NCBI GenBank assembly: GCA_001270045.2
Contig: DF970690.1
Coordinates: 344,369-408,368 of the forward strand
Length of the DNA stretch: 64,000 nucleotides
Direction of reading: 5' to 3'
DNA from: Bacteroidales bacterium 6E
GTDB lineage: Bacteria; Bacteroidota; Bacteroidia; Bacteroidales; Prolixibacteraceae
The stretch's first letter is position 1, and every line of letters starts with the position of its first letter. The notes beneath the pieces were generated by a model. The model searched no databases. It was not told the DNA's origin and was given only the letters and a program-made list of their open reading frames with translations. Below, one piece after another: positions 55,460 through 64,000 of this stretch. The position numbers were made by a program, and so were the translations under genes.

Positions 55460-56830
55460 TTATTCGAGGAATAGTTCGATCACGGGAATTTCGACATCCG
55501 GTTTCCGTACCGGAAGCCTCAGGTTCAGGTCATTTTCGGTGGAAATGGAACCCTGCATATGGTGGCCATAAGGAGCGCTGATCTGCAATTCGGAAGCATC
55601 GTGCAGGAACTGGGCATATTTCACCTTGCCCTTGTAACCGGGCAGCCTGAAGTTGGTCAGCGGGTAATCGAGCAGGTGGATATACAGCCTTTTGGTTTCG
55701 GGATTGTAGGTAAGGAGGGTATGTTCGGGAGCCTCAAATCCTTCAGGAGCCTGGGTACAACCATACACCGACCGGCTGTTGTATTTCATCCAATCGCCCA
55801 TACCCTCAAGCGCTTCAACGGCACGGTTGTCGAAGGTGCCTCGCCCCGTTGGGCCGACATTCAGGAGCAGGTTTCCACCCTTGCTGACACTTTCGATCAG
55901 GAGAACCAACAGCTGCTTGCCATCCTTCCACGTCATCTCGTCGCGGTAGTAACCCCAGCTTCCCGAGAATGTCTGGCATGTCTCCCACGGAATCTTTTTC
56001 CCGTCGATGGTTGGCCAGCTCTCCACCTTGAATTGCTCAGGCGTGGTAAAATCCCAACCTCCGGGGACATCCTTCAGGTCGAGGCGGTCGTTGATGATGA
56101 TGTCGGGCTGCAGATCCCTGACCATCTTCAGGAGCTCAACCGATCCCCAGTCGTCGCGCCCCTTGCCATTTTCTCCCGGATAGGAATAATCGAGCCATAT
56201 GATATCTATCTTGCCATATTGGGTCAGGATTTCGCGTACCTGGTCCTTCAGGTATTTCCGGAAAACATCCATGTTACGTCCTTCGTTGAGCTTTGCATAC
56301 TCTTCCCTGGAGTTTGGCCTTTGCGGATGGACCTGGTCTATGGTGAAATGCGGATGGTGCCAGTCGATGAGCGAGTAATAGAACCCTACGCCCAGTCCCT
56401 CGGCCCGGAAAGCATCGACCCATTCCTTGACCAAATCCTTGCCATAAGGGGTGTTGGGGGCATCATAATCGGTATACTGCGAGTCGAACAGGCAAAACCC
56501 ATCGTGGTGTTTCGAGGTGAGGACCGCATACTTCATTCCTGCCTTTTTGGCCATACGTGCCCATTCACGGGGATTATAGAGGTCAGGATTGAAATGGTCG
56601 AAATACTTTTGGTACTGATCGGTGGTCATTCTTTCCTGGGTTTTCACCCATTCGTGACGGGCCGGCAAGGCATAAATGCCCCAATGGATAAACATCCCGA
56701 AACGGGCATCGGTCCACCATTTGAGACGTTGGGTCTTTTCGGCTTCCGTTTCCTTCCAGATCATCGGCTGGGCATGGATGGACCCCAGTCCCAACAGCAA
56801 AACAAGCATCAGCAAAATTGATTTTTTCAT
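55460..56830 (-). CDS. Secreted GH29 alpha-L-fucosidase
   Basis: The 456-residue protein has a signal peptide (MKKSILLMLVLLLGLGSIHA, then QP) and a GH29 barrel: ARFGMFIHWGIYALPARHEW, LTSKHHDGFCLFDSQ, FYYSLIDWHHP and IDIIWLDYSYPGE, where the Asp is the expected nucleophile. It has no lipobox, so it is likely soluble in the periplasm or exported. A C-terminal beta domain follows the barrel. It is the second GH29 in the window, far from the SusCD locus, with a different N-terminus, and could serve another fucosylated substrate. A 420-residue open frame lies antisense to it and is a shadow. Confidence 0.95.
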   Translation of the reverse strand: MKKSILLMLVLLLGLGSIHAQPMIWKETEAEKTQRLKWWTDARFGMFIHWGIYALPARHEWVKTQERMTTDQYQKYFDHFNPDLYNPREWARMAKKAGMKYAVLTSKHHDGFCLFDSQYTDYDAPNTPYGKDLVKEWVDAFRAEGLGVGFYYSLIDWHHPHFTIDQVHPQRPNSREEYAKLNEGRNMDVFRKYLKDQVREILTQYGKIDIIWLDYSYPGENGKGRDDWGSVELLKMVRDLQPDIIINDRLDLKDVPGGWDFTTPEQFKVESWPTIDGKKIPWETCQTFSGSWGYYRDEMTWKDGKQLLVLLIESVSKGGNLLLNVGPTGRGTFDNRAVEALEGMGDWMKYNSRSVYGCTQAPEGFEAPEHTLLTYNPETKRLYIHLLDYPLTNFRLPGYKGKVKYAQFLHDASELQISAPYGHHMQGSISTENDLNLRLPVRKPDVEIPVIELFLE

Positions 56831-56862
56831 ATCGGCAGGTATTAAGTTTAATTTGGCATAAA

Positions 56863-57663
56863 CTATTTAAATGGGCTGTCGGGCTCCCTTGCCATGACGT
56901 TGTAAGCCATTTTATCAAAGAAAGAAGGCATCAGGAAACCCAGAAGAACACTGAGTTTGCCCTGGGAGGTCAGCACCAGCTGCCGTTTTCTCTTTACAAC
57001 GGCCTTATAGATATGTCCGGCACACGTTTCGGACGACATCATCTTGCTTTCGTCACGTGGGGTTTCACCCTGCTGACTGCCACTGGCATTCAAGGCCGAC
57101 AGGCGCACTTCGGAGGCAGTGAAACCCGGGGCGGCCACCAGTACATGCAAGCCCTTCTTCAGGTTTTCGATGCGCAGGGTGTCGAGGAAGCCCCTGACCG
57201 CAAACTTGGAAGCCGCATAACCGGTACGACCGGGCAGTCCCACGTGTCCGGCGATACTGATGACCCCAACCACCGAACCCTTTACCCTGAGCAGGTGTGG
57301 CAAGGCATATTTGGTACAGTATACGGTTCCCCAGAAGTTGACGTCCATCAACCGGCGGATCACCTGCAGGTCGAGTTCCTCAAAGATGGCACGCATTGAG
57401 ATGCCCGCGTTGTTGATCAGCACGTCGATTTGTCCGAACCGAAGTATGGCCAGCTCCACCAGCCGTTTGCAGTCCTCCTCGACCGTTACGTCAGTTTCGA
57501 CAATCAGCACCTCATTGTGTACCAGCTCATCCTGCAGCAGCTTCAGCCTGTCCATGCGACGGGCAGCCAGAACAAGCCTCGAACCTTCGGCGGCATACTT
57601 TCTGGCCAGAGCCTCACCGATGCCCGAGGAGGCACCCGTGATCAATACAACCTTATCTTTCAT
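56863..57663 (-). CDS. SDR-family short-chain dehydrogenase
   Basis: I start it at the ATG at 57663 (MKDKVVLITGASSGIGEALA); the open frame adds ten codons that are not SDR-like. The 266-residue enzyme has the cofactor loop TGASSGIGEAL, NNAG at about 86 (VLINNAGISM), the catalytic Tyr-Lys pair in GRTGYAASKFAV, and a Ser nearby (GVISIAGHVGL). It has a hydrophobic C-terminus (KLSVLLGFLMPSFFDKMAYN), as in the DltE/YqjQ-like SDRs. Substrate unknown. Confidence 0.93.
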   Translation of the reverse strand: MKDKVVLITGASSGIGEALARKYAAEGSRLVLAARRMDRLKLLQDELVHNEVLIVETDVTVEEDCKRLVELAILRFGQIDVLINNAGISMRAIFEELDLQVIRRLMDVNFWGTVYCTKYALPHLLRVKGSVVGVISIAGHVGLPGRTGYAASKFAVRGFLDTLRIENLKKGLHVLVAAPGFTASEVRLSALNASGSQQGETPRDESKMMSSETCAGHIYKAVVKRKRQLVLTSQGKLSVLLGFLMPSFFDKMAYNVMAREPDSPFK

Positions 57664-57877
57664 TAATCCTTTGGAATAGAATTCAAAAACCATTTTAACC
57701 CGACCTCTGTCAACAATCCCGACATCACGGCTGCATCACATCCGGATGGGCAAACCAAAAACAGGCCGGGGATCAGGACAAAGATAAAAAAGCATATTAT
57801 TTTTGCCCTGCAGACCGGGAATATTCCGGAGCACGGAAACTACAGGAAATACATTTCTGTCAAATAATTGGTACATC

Positions 57878-59644
57878 ATGGTTCAAAAGACATTGCGCAA
57901 TACATTGCTAAAAGGTATACTGGCCGTCCTGCTGAGCATGGCCATCAACCCACTCCACGCACAGGAAACCACCCTGCGGCTGGCCGTCACCTCCGACGTT
58001 CACGGAGCATTCTTCCCATACGATTTCCTCCGTGACGAGCCCACCGGGAGTTCTCTCTCCTCCCTGAAAAGCTTTGCCGATTCCATACGCGAGATCCCGG
58101 GATCCAATCTGATCCTTCTCGACAACGGCGACCTGATACAGGGCACCCCGGCATCATATTATGCAAACTTTGTGCAGAAAAGCAAAACCAGCATGATCGC
58201 CAGGGTGATGAACTACCTGGAATATGATGCGGCAACCGTCGGGAACCACGACATAGAGGCCGGTCCGGAAGTCTATTACCATCTGCAGAAAGAGTTTACG
58301 TTTCCCTGGCTGGGTGCCAACATCATCGAAGAGAGCACTGGGATTCCGGCATTTCTGCCCTACACGATCGTGGAAAGAAACGGGATCCGTGTGGCAGTGC
58401 TTGGACTGATCACCCCGGGAGTGCCAGGATGGTTACCCAGGGTATTGTGGCCCGGACTGCAATTCGACGAGATGGTCAGTTCGGCAAGGCAATGGGTCAG
58501 CCATATCAGGGAACAGGAAAAGCCGGACGTCATCATCGGACTGCTGCATACCGGCATGGGACAGGAAGAAATGCCGGCAGACGGAAGTTTTGCCGAAAAT
58601 GCGGGACAGATAATCGCAAGGCAAGTACCCGGGATCGATGTCATATTCCTGGGGCACGACCACCGACCGGTGACAGAAACCATCCAACGCGGGGATGGCT
58701 CGAAAGTGCAGGTGGTCAATCCCGGCAGTGGTGCCCGCAATGTAGGGTACGTGGAACTGAAACTCACCACGGCAGGGCAACAGACATGGAAAGTCGTTGA
58801 AAGGTCAGGCAAGGTGATTCCGTTGGGCACCATGGGGCAGTCGAAAGCCTACAACCGCAAATTCAGGAAAGAAGTGAGGGCCATCAAGGCATTTGCCAAC
58901 AAGCCCGTCGGAAGACTACAAGCCCCGCTCGTTGCCGGCGAAAGCCTGTTCGGAAATTCGGCTTTTACCGACCTGATCCACAGGGCACAGCTGGACATTA
59001 CCGGTGCACAGGTATCGTTCACTGCACCGCTGACCACCAGCCAGGATATCGAGGCAGGAGATCTTCTGACCCGCGACCTGTTTACCCTTTATCGCTATGA
59101 GAACTTCCTCTATTTGATGGAGCTGACCGGCAAGGAGATCAAAGGATTTCTGGAACATTCGTACGGACTGTGGTTCAACCAGATGAAAAACACGGATGAC
59201 CATCTGCTCAATTTCAGGAAAGACAAAGACGGCAACCTCATCCGCAACAACGGAAGGCCTTCTTTGGCAGAGGCGTCGTTCAATTTCGATTCCGCAGCCG
59301 GCATACGGTATATCGTGGATGTGAGCAAACCGGCAGGAGAAAGGATAACGATACAGGGATTTGAAAATGGCGACCCTTTTGATGAAGCGAAAACCTATAA
59401 GGTAGCCATCAACTCATACCGGGGCAGTGGTGGCGGCGGACACCTGACCGAAGGTGCAGGGATACCCCATGACCAGCTTGAAAACAGGATCATCTATACC
59501 TCAGGCACCGATATCAGGTCGTTACTGATGGATTATCTGAAGAAAGAAGGAAATCTTTATCCGAAAGCAGGCACCAACTGGAGCGTTGTTCCGTCAGATT
59601 GGGCAGAAAAGGGCAGGAAAAAAGGCCAGGCTGAAGGATTTTAA
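57878..59644 (+). CDS. Bifunctional metallophosphatase / 5'-nucleotidase, secreted
   Basis: About 588 residues from the ATG at 57878 (MVQKTLRNTLLKGILAVLLS, a signal peptide); earlier codons in the frame lie outside it. Metal ligands appear in LAVTSDVHGAFFPYD, LLDNGDLIQGTP, VGNHDIEAG and FLGHDHRP, and the C-terminal substrate-binding domain shows SYRGSGGGGHLTEG. It hydrolyses nucleotides or cyclic nucleotides in the periplasm to nucleosides. The 3' end overlaps the nitrilase gene's stop by four bases (convergent). Confidence 0.95.
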   Translation: MVQKTLRNTLLKGILAVLLSMAINPLHAQETTLRLAVTSDVHGAFFPYDFLRDEPTGSSLSSLKSFADSIREIPGSNLILLDNGDLIQGTPASYYANFVQKSKTSMIARVMNYLEYDAATVGNHDIEAGPEVYYHLQKEFTFPWLGANIIEESTGIPAFLPYTIVERNGIRVAVLGLITPGVPGWLPRVLWPGLQFDEMVSSARQWVSHIREQEKPDVIIGLLHTGMGQEEMPADGSFAENAGQIIARQVPGIDVIFLGHDHRPVTETIQRGDGSKVQVVNPGSGARNVGYVELKLTTAGQQTWKVVERSGKVIPLGTMGQSKAYNRKFRKEVRAIKAFANKPVGRLQAPLVAGESLFGNSAFTDLIHRAQLDITGAQVSFTAPLTTSQDIEAGDLLTRDLFTLYRYENFLYLMELTGKEIKGFLEHSYGLWFNQMKNTDDHLLNFRKDKDGNLIRNNGRPSLAEASFNFDSAAGIRYIVDVSKPAGERITIQGFENGDPFDEAKTYKVAINSYRGSGGGGHLTEGAGIPHDQLENRIIYTSGTDIRSLLMDYLKKEGNLYPKAGTNWSVVPSDWAEKGRKKGQAEGF

Positions 59645-60411
59645 GGAAGCAGGGTGAAGTTGTCGCGGTCCTTCAGCACCGGGAATTTCTTTCGGAATTC
59701 ATGCAAGTCCGACAAGGAAAGGGAATACTCGAGCACTCCCTGATCGGCACCTGACCAATAAGCCTTTCCTCTGGCATCGATCACCCCGGAATCACCTAAA
59801 TAATCCAGGTCCATTCCATCACGTCCCGTACGGTTTACCCCGATACACCAGCATTGGTTTTCGAGGGCACGTGCCACCAGCAGCGACTTCCATACATGGT
59901 GGCGGGCAGACGGCCAGTTGGCCAGGTAGACCAGCAGGTCGTAATCATCATCGTTCCTGCTCCACACCGGAAACCGGAGATCGTAACACACCAGTGCCCT
60001 TACCTTCCAGTCTTTGCAGGTAAAAGACCTGCGCTCCGTTCCAGGTGAATAATGGAGATGCTCGGATCCCATGGAAAAAAGGTGTCGTTTGTGGTAGAAG
60101 TCCAGAGTTCCATCCGGCTGGGCCCAAACCAGACGGTTAAATATAGAGTCCCCTTCCCGGATGATGGTGCTGCCGGCAACGACCGCTCCGGTCAGGAAAG
60201 CCTTCTCGCGCATCCATGATACCACGGGTCCACCCATGGGCTCAGCCAGGCGAGAGACATTCATGGAAAATCCGGTATCGAACATTTCGGGCAACAGGAT
60301 CAGGTCCGGAGAATTAAGGTCACCGATCATCCGGTCGTAAAGGCCCAGATTGGCCTTTTTATCCTCCCATACCGGATCAGGTTGCAATATGGACACCTTA
60401 AGGTCAGACAT
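59641..60411 (-). CDS. Carbon-nitrogen hydrolase (omega-amidase/YafV type)
   Basis: The 256-residue nitrilase-fold enzyme has all three catalytic residues: Glu in LLPEMFDTGFSM, Lys in DFYHKRHLFSMG and Cys in ALVCYDLRFPVW. The closest described members are the omega-amidases that deaminate alpha-ketoglutaramate and alpha-ketosuccinamate in methionine and glutamine metabolism. It is a cytoplasmic single-domain enzyme of normal length. The first residues MSDLKVSILQPDPVWEDKKA are typical of the family. Confidence 0.93.
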   Translation of the reverse strand: MSDLKVSILQPDPVWEDKKANLGLYDRMIGDLNSPDLILLPEMFDTGFSMNVSRLAEPMGGPVVSWMREKAFLTGAVVAGSTIIREGDSIFNRLVWAQPDGTLDFYHKRHLFSMGSEHLHYSPGTERRSFTCKDWKVRALVCYDLRFPVWSRNDDDYDLLVYLANWPSARHHVWKSLLVARALENQCWCIGVNRTGRDGMDLDYLGDSGVIDARGKAYWSGADQGVLEYSLSLSDLHEFRKKFPVLKDRDNFTLLP

Positions 60412-60444
60412 ATCCCAAATTTACCGTTAATTTGATGGCGGGGA

Positions 60445-60999
60445 TCAATCCTCGAGCGTAAACCGCTCGGGATGCTTGCCCACGATACCCAGTTTCTTGT
60501 AATACTCCTTCATCCGTTTGATGTCGGCTTGGGCATCGTCAGTCAGTTCGAGGGTCTCGTACCAGCCGACCTGCTTTCTGCCCCAGTCGAAGAAGCCCAG
60601 GTAAACAGTGGCGCCTGTCGCCTTGGCGATGGCATGGAAACCGGCTTTCCATTTTTTGGTGAGGGTTCGGGTACCTTCAGGCGTGATGGCAAGGTGCATG
60701 GTGTCACGACGGTTCATTTCATCGATCACCTGTTTGACCAGGGAGGCACCGCGTGACCTGTCGACCGGCAAGGCACCCATTTTCTTCATGAAATAACCCA
60801 CAGGCCAGAAGAAAAACTCCTTCTTGACGATGATGTGCGCCGTTCCGCCCACCGAAGTATAGTATAGCCACGAGATCACGAAATCCCAGGCACTGGTGTG
60901 GGGCACACCGATGATAATGGCTTTTTTTGAGGGCATGACGCCTGCTGCGGCTTTCCATCCCAACATCCTGAAAACAAATTTGGCAAATCCCTGCAACAT
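60445..60999 (-). CDS. Lysophospholipid/glycerol-phosphate acyltransferase family protein
   Basis: I start it at the ATG at 60999 (MLQGFAKFVFRMLGWKAAAG); upstream codons in the frame belong to the preceding gene's region. The 184-residue protein has GVPHTSAWDFVI (HxxxxD catalytic motif) and a second block, GALPVDRSRGAS, with ITPEGTRTLTKKWKAGFH for phosphate binding. It would transfer an acyl chain to a lysophospholipid or sugar acceptor at the inner membrane. The ATG follows the stop of the next gene by one base, so they are coupled. Confidence 0.9.
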   Translation of the reverse strand: MLQGFAKFVFRMLGWKAAAGVMPSKKAIIIGVPHTSAWDFVISWLYYTSVGGTAHIIVKKEFFFWPVGYFMKKMGALPVDRSRGASLVKQVIDEMNRRDTMHLAITPEGTRTLTKKWKAGFHAIAKATGATVYLGFFDWGRKQVGWYETLELTDDAQADIKRMKEYYKKLGIVGKHPERFTLED

Positions 61000-61000
61000 A

Positions 61001-61663
61001 TTATTCAATGATTTTAATTTCAATTTCTCCTGTGGTAGCGAATTGTTCCAACAAACCGACAGCCAAAGTTCCGGCCTCATCGATATGGGGTTCAGCCCCA
61101 AAGCCGATGATGACCATGAGGAACCGGGTGGTCTTGTCAGTTACCGACGTTCGCTCCGAATCGCTGGTTGGCGTCCCGAATGCGCCCAATCCATCCCGGA
61201 AGACCGGCAATCCTTCAATGTTCAACACCCCCCTGCCAATACCCGTATAAGGTTCATCAGGCAGGCCAATGCCCATTTCCACCGCTCCCTGTATGGTGTC
61301 CGCATCATATCCCCCGATAGAGAAACCCGTCGACAGGGATACCAGGTTCAGCAGATCCACCACATTATTGATCCTGTAAAGCTCCTTGTCCTTGACTGCC
61401 CTGCGGATGAGAGCCTCGGCCGATAACCTGTACCTGGCCGGATCCTTGCCCGTTGCCTTGTAGGCTTGTCGTGACGACCGTATGGCAGGCATGGAACTGA
61501 TGCCCTCGGTGCGAAGGTTTTCATTCAGTTCCCTGCACTTTTCGGAAATTGCCGACCACAAGGCAGGAGGCGTTTCCGTCACCTGCACGGGAGCAAGAAT
61601 GCAACAGAGACGAATGCCAGGCACCCTGTTTTTCAACTCAGGGGATATGGATATATTCAGCAT
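61001..61663 (-). CDS. B3/B4 tRNA-binding-domain protein (COG3382)
   Basis: The 220-residue protein has the B3/B4 fold of phenylalanyl-tRNA synthetase beta chains, with NNVVDLLNLVSLSTGFSIGG and then GAVEMGIGLPDEPYTGIG, but none of the synthetase catalytic parts. Free-standing B3/B4 proteins edit mischarged tRNA or bind other substrates. The first 20 residues (MLNISISPELKNRVPGIRLC) are typical of the family. It is the promoter-proximal partner of the acyltransferase. Confidence 0.9.
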   Translation of the reverse strand: MLNISISPELKNRVPGIRLCCILAPVQVTETPPALWSAISEKCRELNENLRTEGISSMPAIRSSRQAYKATGKDPARYRLSAEALIRRAVKDKELYRINNVVDLLNLVSLSTGFSIGGYDADTIQGAVEMGIGLPDEPYTGIGRGVLNIEGLPVFRDGLGAFGTPTSDSERTSVTDKTTRFLMVIIGFGAEPHIDEAGTLAVGLLEQFATTGEIEIKIIE

Positions 61664-61800
61664 GATACCATATTATGAGTCCCGGATCGTGAAATTATTC
61701 GCATCAGGGACGCATCAAAAATAGCAAGTTCATCACACATGTGAAAGTTTCGTGAATGAGTTTGGATAGATTGCCGGCTTTCAAAGGCCACAAAATAAAA

Positions 61801-61820
61801 AACAGGCCCGAAAGCCTGTT
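61801..61820 (-). terminator. Terminator after the DUF2795 gene
   Basis: AACAGGC-CCGAAA-GCCTGTT is a seven-pair stem, preceded by a run of A residues that becomes a U tail (TTTTTTATTTTG) for leftward transcription. The rest of the 244-base gap between 61664 and 61907 holds no gene. Confidence 0.75.
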
Positions 61821-61907
61821 CTTATGGTATCGTTGACATCCATCCGTTTCCCGGGAGAATACCCGATGAACCATTCATCAAGGTCATCCTTCCGGAAAAG
61901 GCAGGAG

Positions 61908-62129
61908 TTAGTATTCGTCTTCATTAAAAAAGAAATCATCCTTGCTGGGATAATCAGGCCAAATGTCTTCAATGCTTTCATACACTTCACCTTCATCCTC
62001 AATTTCCTGAAGATTCTCGATAACTTCCAAAGGGGCACCTGAACGAATGGCGTAATCGATTAATTCATCCTTGGTCGCTGGCCAGGGGGCGTCCTCCAGT
62101 TTCGATGCTAATTCTAATGTCCAATACAT
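61908..62129 (-). CDS. DUF2795 small protein
   Basis: The 73-residue acidic protein MYWTLELASKLEDAPWPATK...NEDEY has the DUF2795 pattern WPATKDELIDYAIRSGAPLE followed by VIENLQEIEDEGEVYESIED. It is widespread in Bacteroidota as a small cytoplasmic protein of unknown function, often highly expressed. An intact initiator ATG and the following terminator support the model. Confidence 0.9.
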   Translation of the reverse strand: MYWTLELASKLEDAPWPATKDELIDYAIRSGAPLEVIENLQEIEDEGEVYESIEDIWPDYPSKDDFFFNEDEY

Positions 62130-62221
62130 AGTTGCTGATTATTAAGAAGTTAATTATAGCCGGTCTTAAAATTTCGCGAATATAACAAAAATACATGGAA
62201 TTAATCATCATTTATCCATAA

Positions 62222-62776
62222 TTAATCATGCACCCATGGAATTTCACTAACACCCTGATCTTTAGCCACTTTACGACTCAAAACAAACAGAAAATCGGAA
62301 AGACGGTTTAGATATTGGATGATAATGGATTCCACCTCAGTCTCTTCGGCCAGCTGGACAGTCAGTCGTTCGGCACGGCGACAGACAGTCCGGGCAATAT
62401 GGCACTGGCTGACCTGTTCGGAGCCACCCGGCAGTATAAACTGCTGAAGAGGCTGTAATTCCTCCTCAAAGTTATCGATTGCCTTTTCCAGCTTTTCAAT
62501 GTCCTTTCCGGAACAATCGAGCGAACTGGTAATCTGCCTCCCCTTTTCGTCGGAGGCCAGTTTGGAGCCGATCACAAACAGTTTGTTTTGTATTTCGAGT
62601 AGCAGGCTCTTGATCTCCTTCTGAGATAATTTGGCGACCAGCATACCCATATGGGCATTCAGTTCGTCGACCGTCCCATAGGCATCAAGCCTCAGACTGC
62701 TTTTCTTCACGCGATTGCCACCCACCAGTCCGGTAGTACCATCGTCGCCTGTTTTGGTATATATCTTAAATCCCAT
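62222..62776 (-). CDS. Cob(I)yrinic acid a,c-diamide adenosyltransferase, PduO type
   Basis: The 184-residue enzyme has the PduO-type start KIYTKTGDDGTTGLVGGNRV for ATP binding, RLDAYGTVDELNAHMGM, FILPGGSEQVSQCHIARTVC with the helix that carries the catalytic Arg, and RLSDFLFVLSRKV near the end. It transfers the 5'-deoxyadenosyl group from ATP to cobalamin, making adenosylcobalamin. It is a cytoplasmic trimer by family. No cobalamin riboswitch is visible nearby. Confidence 0.95.
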   Translation of the reverse strand: MGFKIYTKTGDDGTTGLVGGNRVKKSSLRLDAYGTVDELNAHMGMLVAKLSQKEIKSLLLEIQNKLFVIGSKLASDEKGRQITSSLDCSGKDIEKLEKAIDNFEEELQPLQQFILPGGSEQVSQCHIARTVCRRAERLTVQLAEETEVESIIIQYLNRLSDFLFVLSRKVAKDQGVSEIPWVHD

Positions 62777-62805
62777 AACGCACTTTATAATATATTGACA
62801 TCAAT

Positions 62806-63357
62806 TCACAAATCGATCATAAATCCCCGGTTTGATATGATATAATCCTCCTTCTGGAGCTTTGAATTAAAAATAACGAATCCATCGTGTTTCAGTTCAA
62901 AGGACTGGGAAACTTTCCCATTCTTTTTCAACAAGGTAAAAAATTCCCTCATCGTCTTGCGACCGAGGCAAGGCAAAAACCACACGCAATCATTGATCTC
63001 ATTGTGTATTAGCATTTCCCGACCCGGGGCATCGTTCCAGATGACAAATTCATTCGTGTTCGACAGAAAAAATCCTTCATCACCTGCTTGAAAAACCTGA
63101 AGCGCTATACCGGAAGGCTCCAGTGCCATATCTAAATCCTGACATCCACTGCCGATACAGACAACCCGTTGCGGACGGAAATGAGCTGCCAGCCTGATGA
63201 CCACCATACCAAAAGGGAATTTTTTTTTCATCTCCAAAGCCTTTTCTAGCGACATTCCGGGAGGGGGTTGTTGGTTGAAAATCACTCCGGTAACCAGGTG
63301 AAACGCCGATGGGGAATGAATATGATATCCTTTGGGATTACTTACAATAGGTTTCAT
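62806..63357 (-). CDS. Shortened methyltransferase-like protein
   Basis: The 183-residue protein has the start of a Bacteroidota methyltransferase-like family (KGYHIHSPSAFHLVTGVIF, family pattern KGxGIHSPF) and then VVCIGSGCQDLDM where the glycine-rich SAM loop should be. The usual acidic residue after the second strand and the rest of the core are hard to find, and the protein is about 60-70 residues shorter than the family members I recall. It may be a degenerate or specialised version. It is co-oriented with the adenosyltransferase, 29 bases upstream. Confidence 0.55.
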   Translation of the reverse strand: MKPIVSNPKGYHIHSPSAFHLVTGVIFNQQPPPGMSLEKALEMKKKFPFGMVVIRLAAHFRPQRVVCIGSGCQDLDMALEPSGIALQVFQAGDEGFFLSNTNEFVIWNDAPGREMLIHNEINDCVWFLPCLGRKTMREFFTLLKKNGKVSQSFELKHDGFVIFNSKLQKEDYIISNRGFMIDL

Positions 63358-63389
63358 GGATTCTCCGCGGTTTTTTATCTTTGTTGACC

Positions 63390-64000
63390 ATGTCAGAATT
63401 TCTTGGCCAAGATATTAAGTTTTTACCGGGGGTTGGGCCGAAACGGGCCGAATTACTCAAAAAAGAGCTGAATATTGTAACGTTCGGTGACCTGCTCTAT
63501 TATTTCCCCTATAAGTATATTGACCGTACCAAGTTTTACTCGATCCGGGAAATCAATGCCCAGATGCCACACATCCAGGTCAAGGGCAAAATCACGTCGT
63601 TGGAAGTGGTTGGATCTGGACAGAAGCAAAGGCTGACGGCACAATTTTACGACGACACGGGATCGATAGAGCTGATCTGGTTCCAGGGCGTGAAATACCA
63701 GAAAGAGTCGCTGAAGCTGAACACGACCTATACCATTTTCGGCAAACCATCCGAATTCAACGGACGCATCAATGTGGTTCATCCCGAAATTGAATCGGAG
63801 GGAGACATTACCCTCTCCCCTTCCGGAATCTTCCAGGCACATTACATCACAACGGAGAACCTGAAGAAAGGCTTTATCCACTCGAAAATGATCCACAAGA
63901 TGATCCTTGTGCTGCTCGAGAAGATGCAAGGCAAGGTACAAGACACGTTGCCTGAGCCTGTTTTGCGGCATTTAAAGCTGATGCCGCTCGAAAAGGCCCT
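63390..64000 (+). CDS. recG: ATP-dependent DNA helicase RecG, N-terminal part (runs off the window)
   Basis: An uninterrupted frame from the ATG at 63390 to the end of the window gives about 203 residues: MSEFLGQDIKFLPGVGPKRA, ELNIVTFGDLLYYFPYKYID, then an OB-fold wedge domain (VKGKITSLEVVGSGQKQRLT, IELIWFQGVKYQ). This is the wedge domain that binds branched DNA; the helicase motifs are beyond the window. RecG processes stalled forks and Holliday-like junctions. It is divergent from the methyltransferase-like gene. Confidence 0.93.
   Translation, partial: MSEFLGQDIKFLPGVGPKRAELLKKELNIVTFGDLLYYFPYKYIDRTKFYSIREINAQMPHIQVKGKITSLEVVGSGQKQRLTAQFYDDTGSIELIWFQGVKYQKESLKLNTTYTIFGKPSEFNGRINVVHPEIESEGDITLSPSGIFQAHYITTENLKKGFIHSKMIHKMILVLLEKMQGKVQDTLPEPVLRHLKLMPLEKA

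Noticed and set aside
55559-56821. A 420-codon open frame antisense to the second GH29 gene
   Set aside because: The opposite strand encodes a clear fucosidase with all its motifs; the antisense frame has no domain and arises from codon bias.

Overview
The window comes from a Bacteroidota chromosome, probably a Bacteroidales/Marinilabiliales-type polysaccharide degrader. The evidence is a SusC/SusD pair, lipoprotein glycosidases, a DUF5107 protein, a type IX secretion sorting domain on a GH5 enzyme, and TAnnTTTG promoter boxes. The assignment is inferred from gene content; no rRNA is present. The left half (to about 36.5 kb) is visibly AT-rich and accessory. The right half (from about 42 kb) is richer in G+C and holds mostly conserved single genes.

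1-16.3 kb is a polysaccharide utilisation locus. A divergent AraC regulator faces a minus-strand operon: SusC, SusD, a small surface lipoprotein, a propeller-GH29 fusion, a GH2, a GH95-type enzyme, an MFS sugar porter and a DUF5107 protein that runs off the window. Two fucosidase-type families beside a GH2 point to a fucosylated, galactoside- or glucuronide-containing glycan. The surface pair would bind and import oligosaccharides, the periplasmic or surface enzymes would trim them, and the MFS porter would take up the sugars.

16.3-21 kb is a gene graveyard. It holds two related copies of a phage-type membrane protein gene, one cut short by a stop and one frameshifted. It also holds a VOC (glyoxalase-fold) gene split by a palindromic repeat, an agmatine-deiminase relic with a large internal deletion, and a hypothetical lipoprotein. 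A compact candidate small RNA has its own promoter box, two GNRA-capped hairpins and a terminator. A 38-bp perfect palindrome and 1.7 kb without a convincing gene lead up to the CRISPR locus.

21-36.4 kb is a complete type I-B CRISPR-Cas locus: cas6-cas8b-cas7-cas5-cas3-cas4-cas1-cas2, a leader, and an array of 61 repeats plus an 8-bp stub. An IS21-family element (istA/istB, 2729 bp, 5-bp target duplication GTGGA) sits inside one spacer and splits the array 51 + 10. Removing it and one duplication restores a 36-bp spacer. The leader-distal end is degenerate and abuts a cluster of a dispersed palindromic repeat with a 36-bp period. The same repeat occurs at 17.0, 37.6 and 42.8 kb.

36.6-64 kb holds a transglutaminase-like lipoprotein, a large secreted protein of unknown function, a small membrane protein, DUF1801 and MDR proteins, tRNA-Arg(TCT), DUF486, PAP2, MazG, a T9SS-exported GH5 with a carbohydrate-binding module, a HAD phosphatase, an AEC transporter, a COG0523 GTPase with a TSUP permease, GlyA, a ClC channel, Dus, a second GH29, an SDR, a 5'-nucleotidase, a nitrilase-family amidase, an acyltransferase, a B3/B4-domain protein, DUF2795, a PduO-type cobalamin adenosyltransferase, a shortened methyltransferase-like protein and the start of recG. 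I found no gene cluster that is clearly a new system. The most unusual items are the candidate small RNA, the 36-bp-period palindromic repeat family, the spacer-inserted IS21 and the decayed genes.
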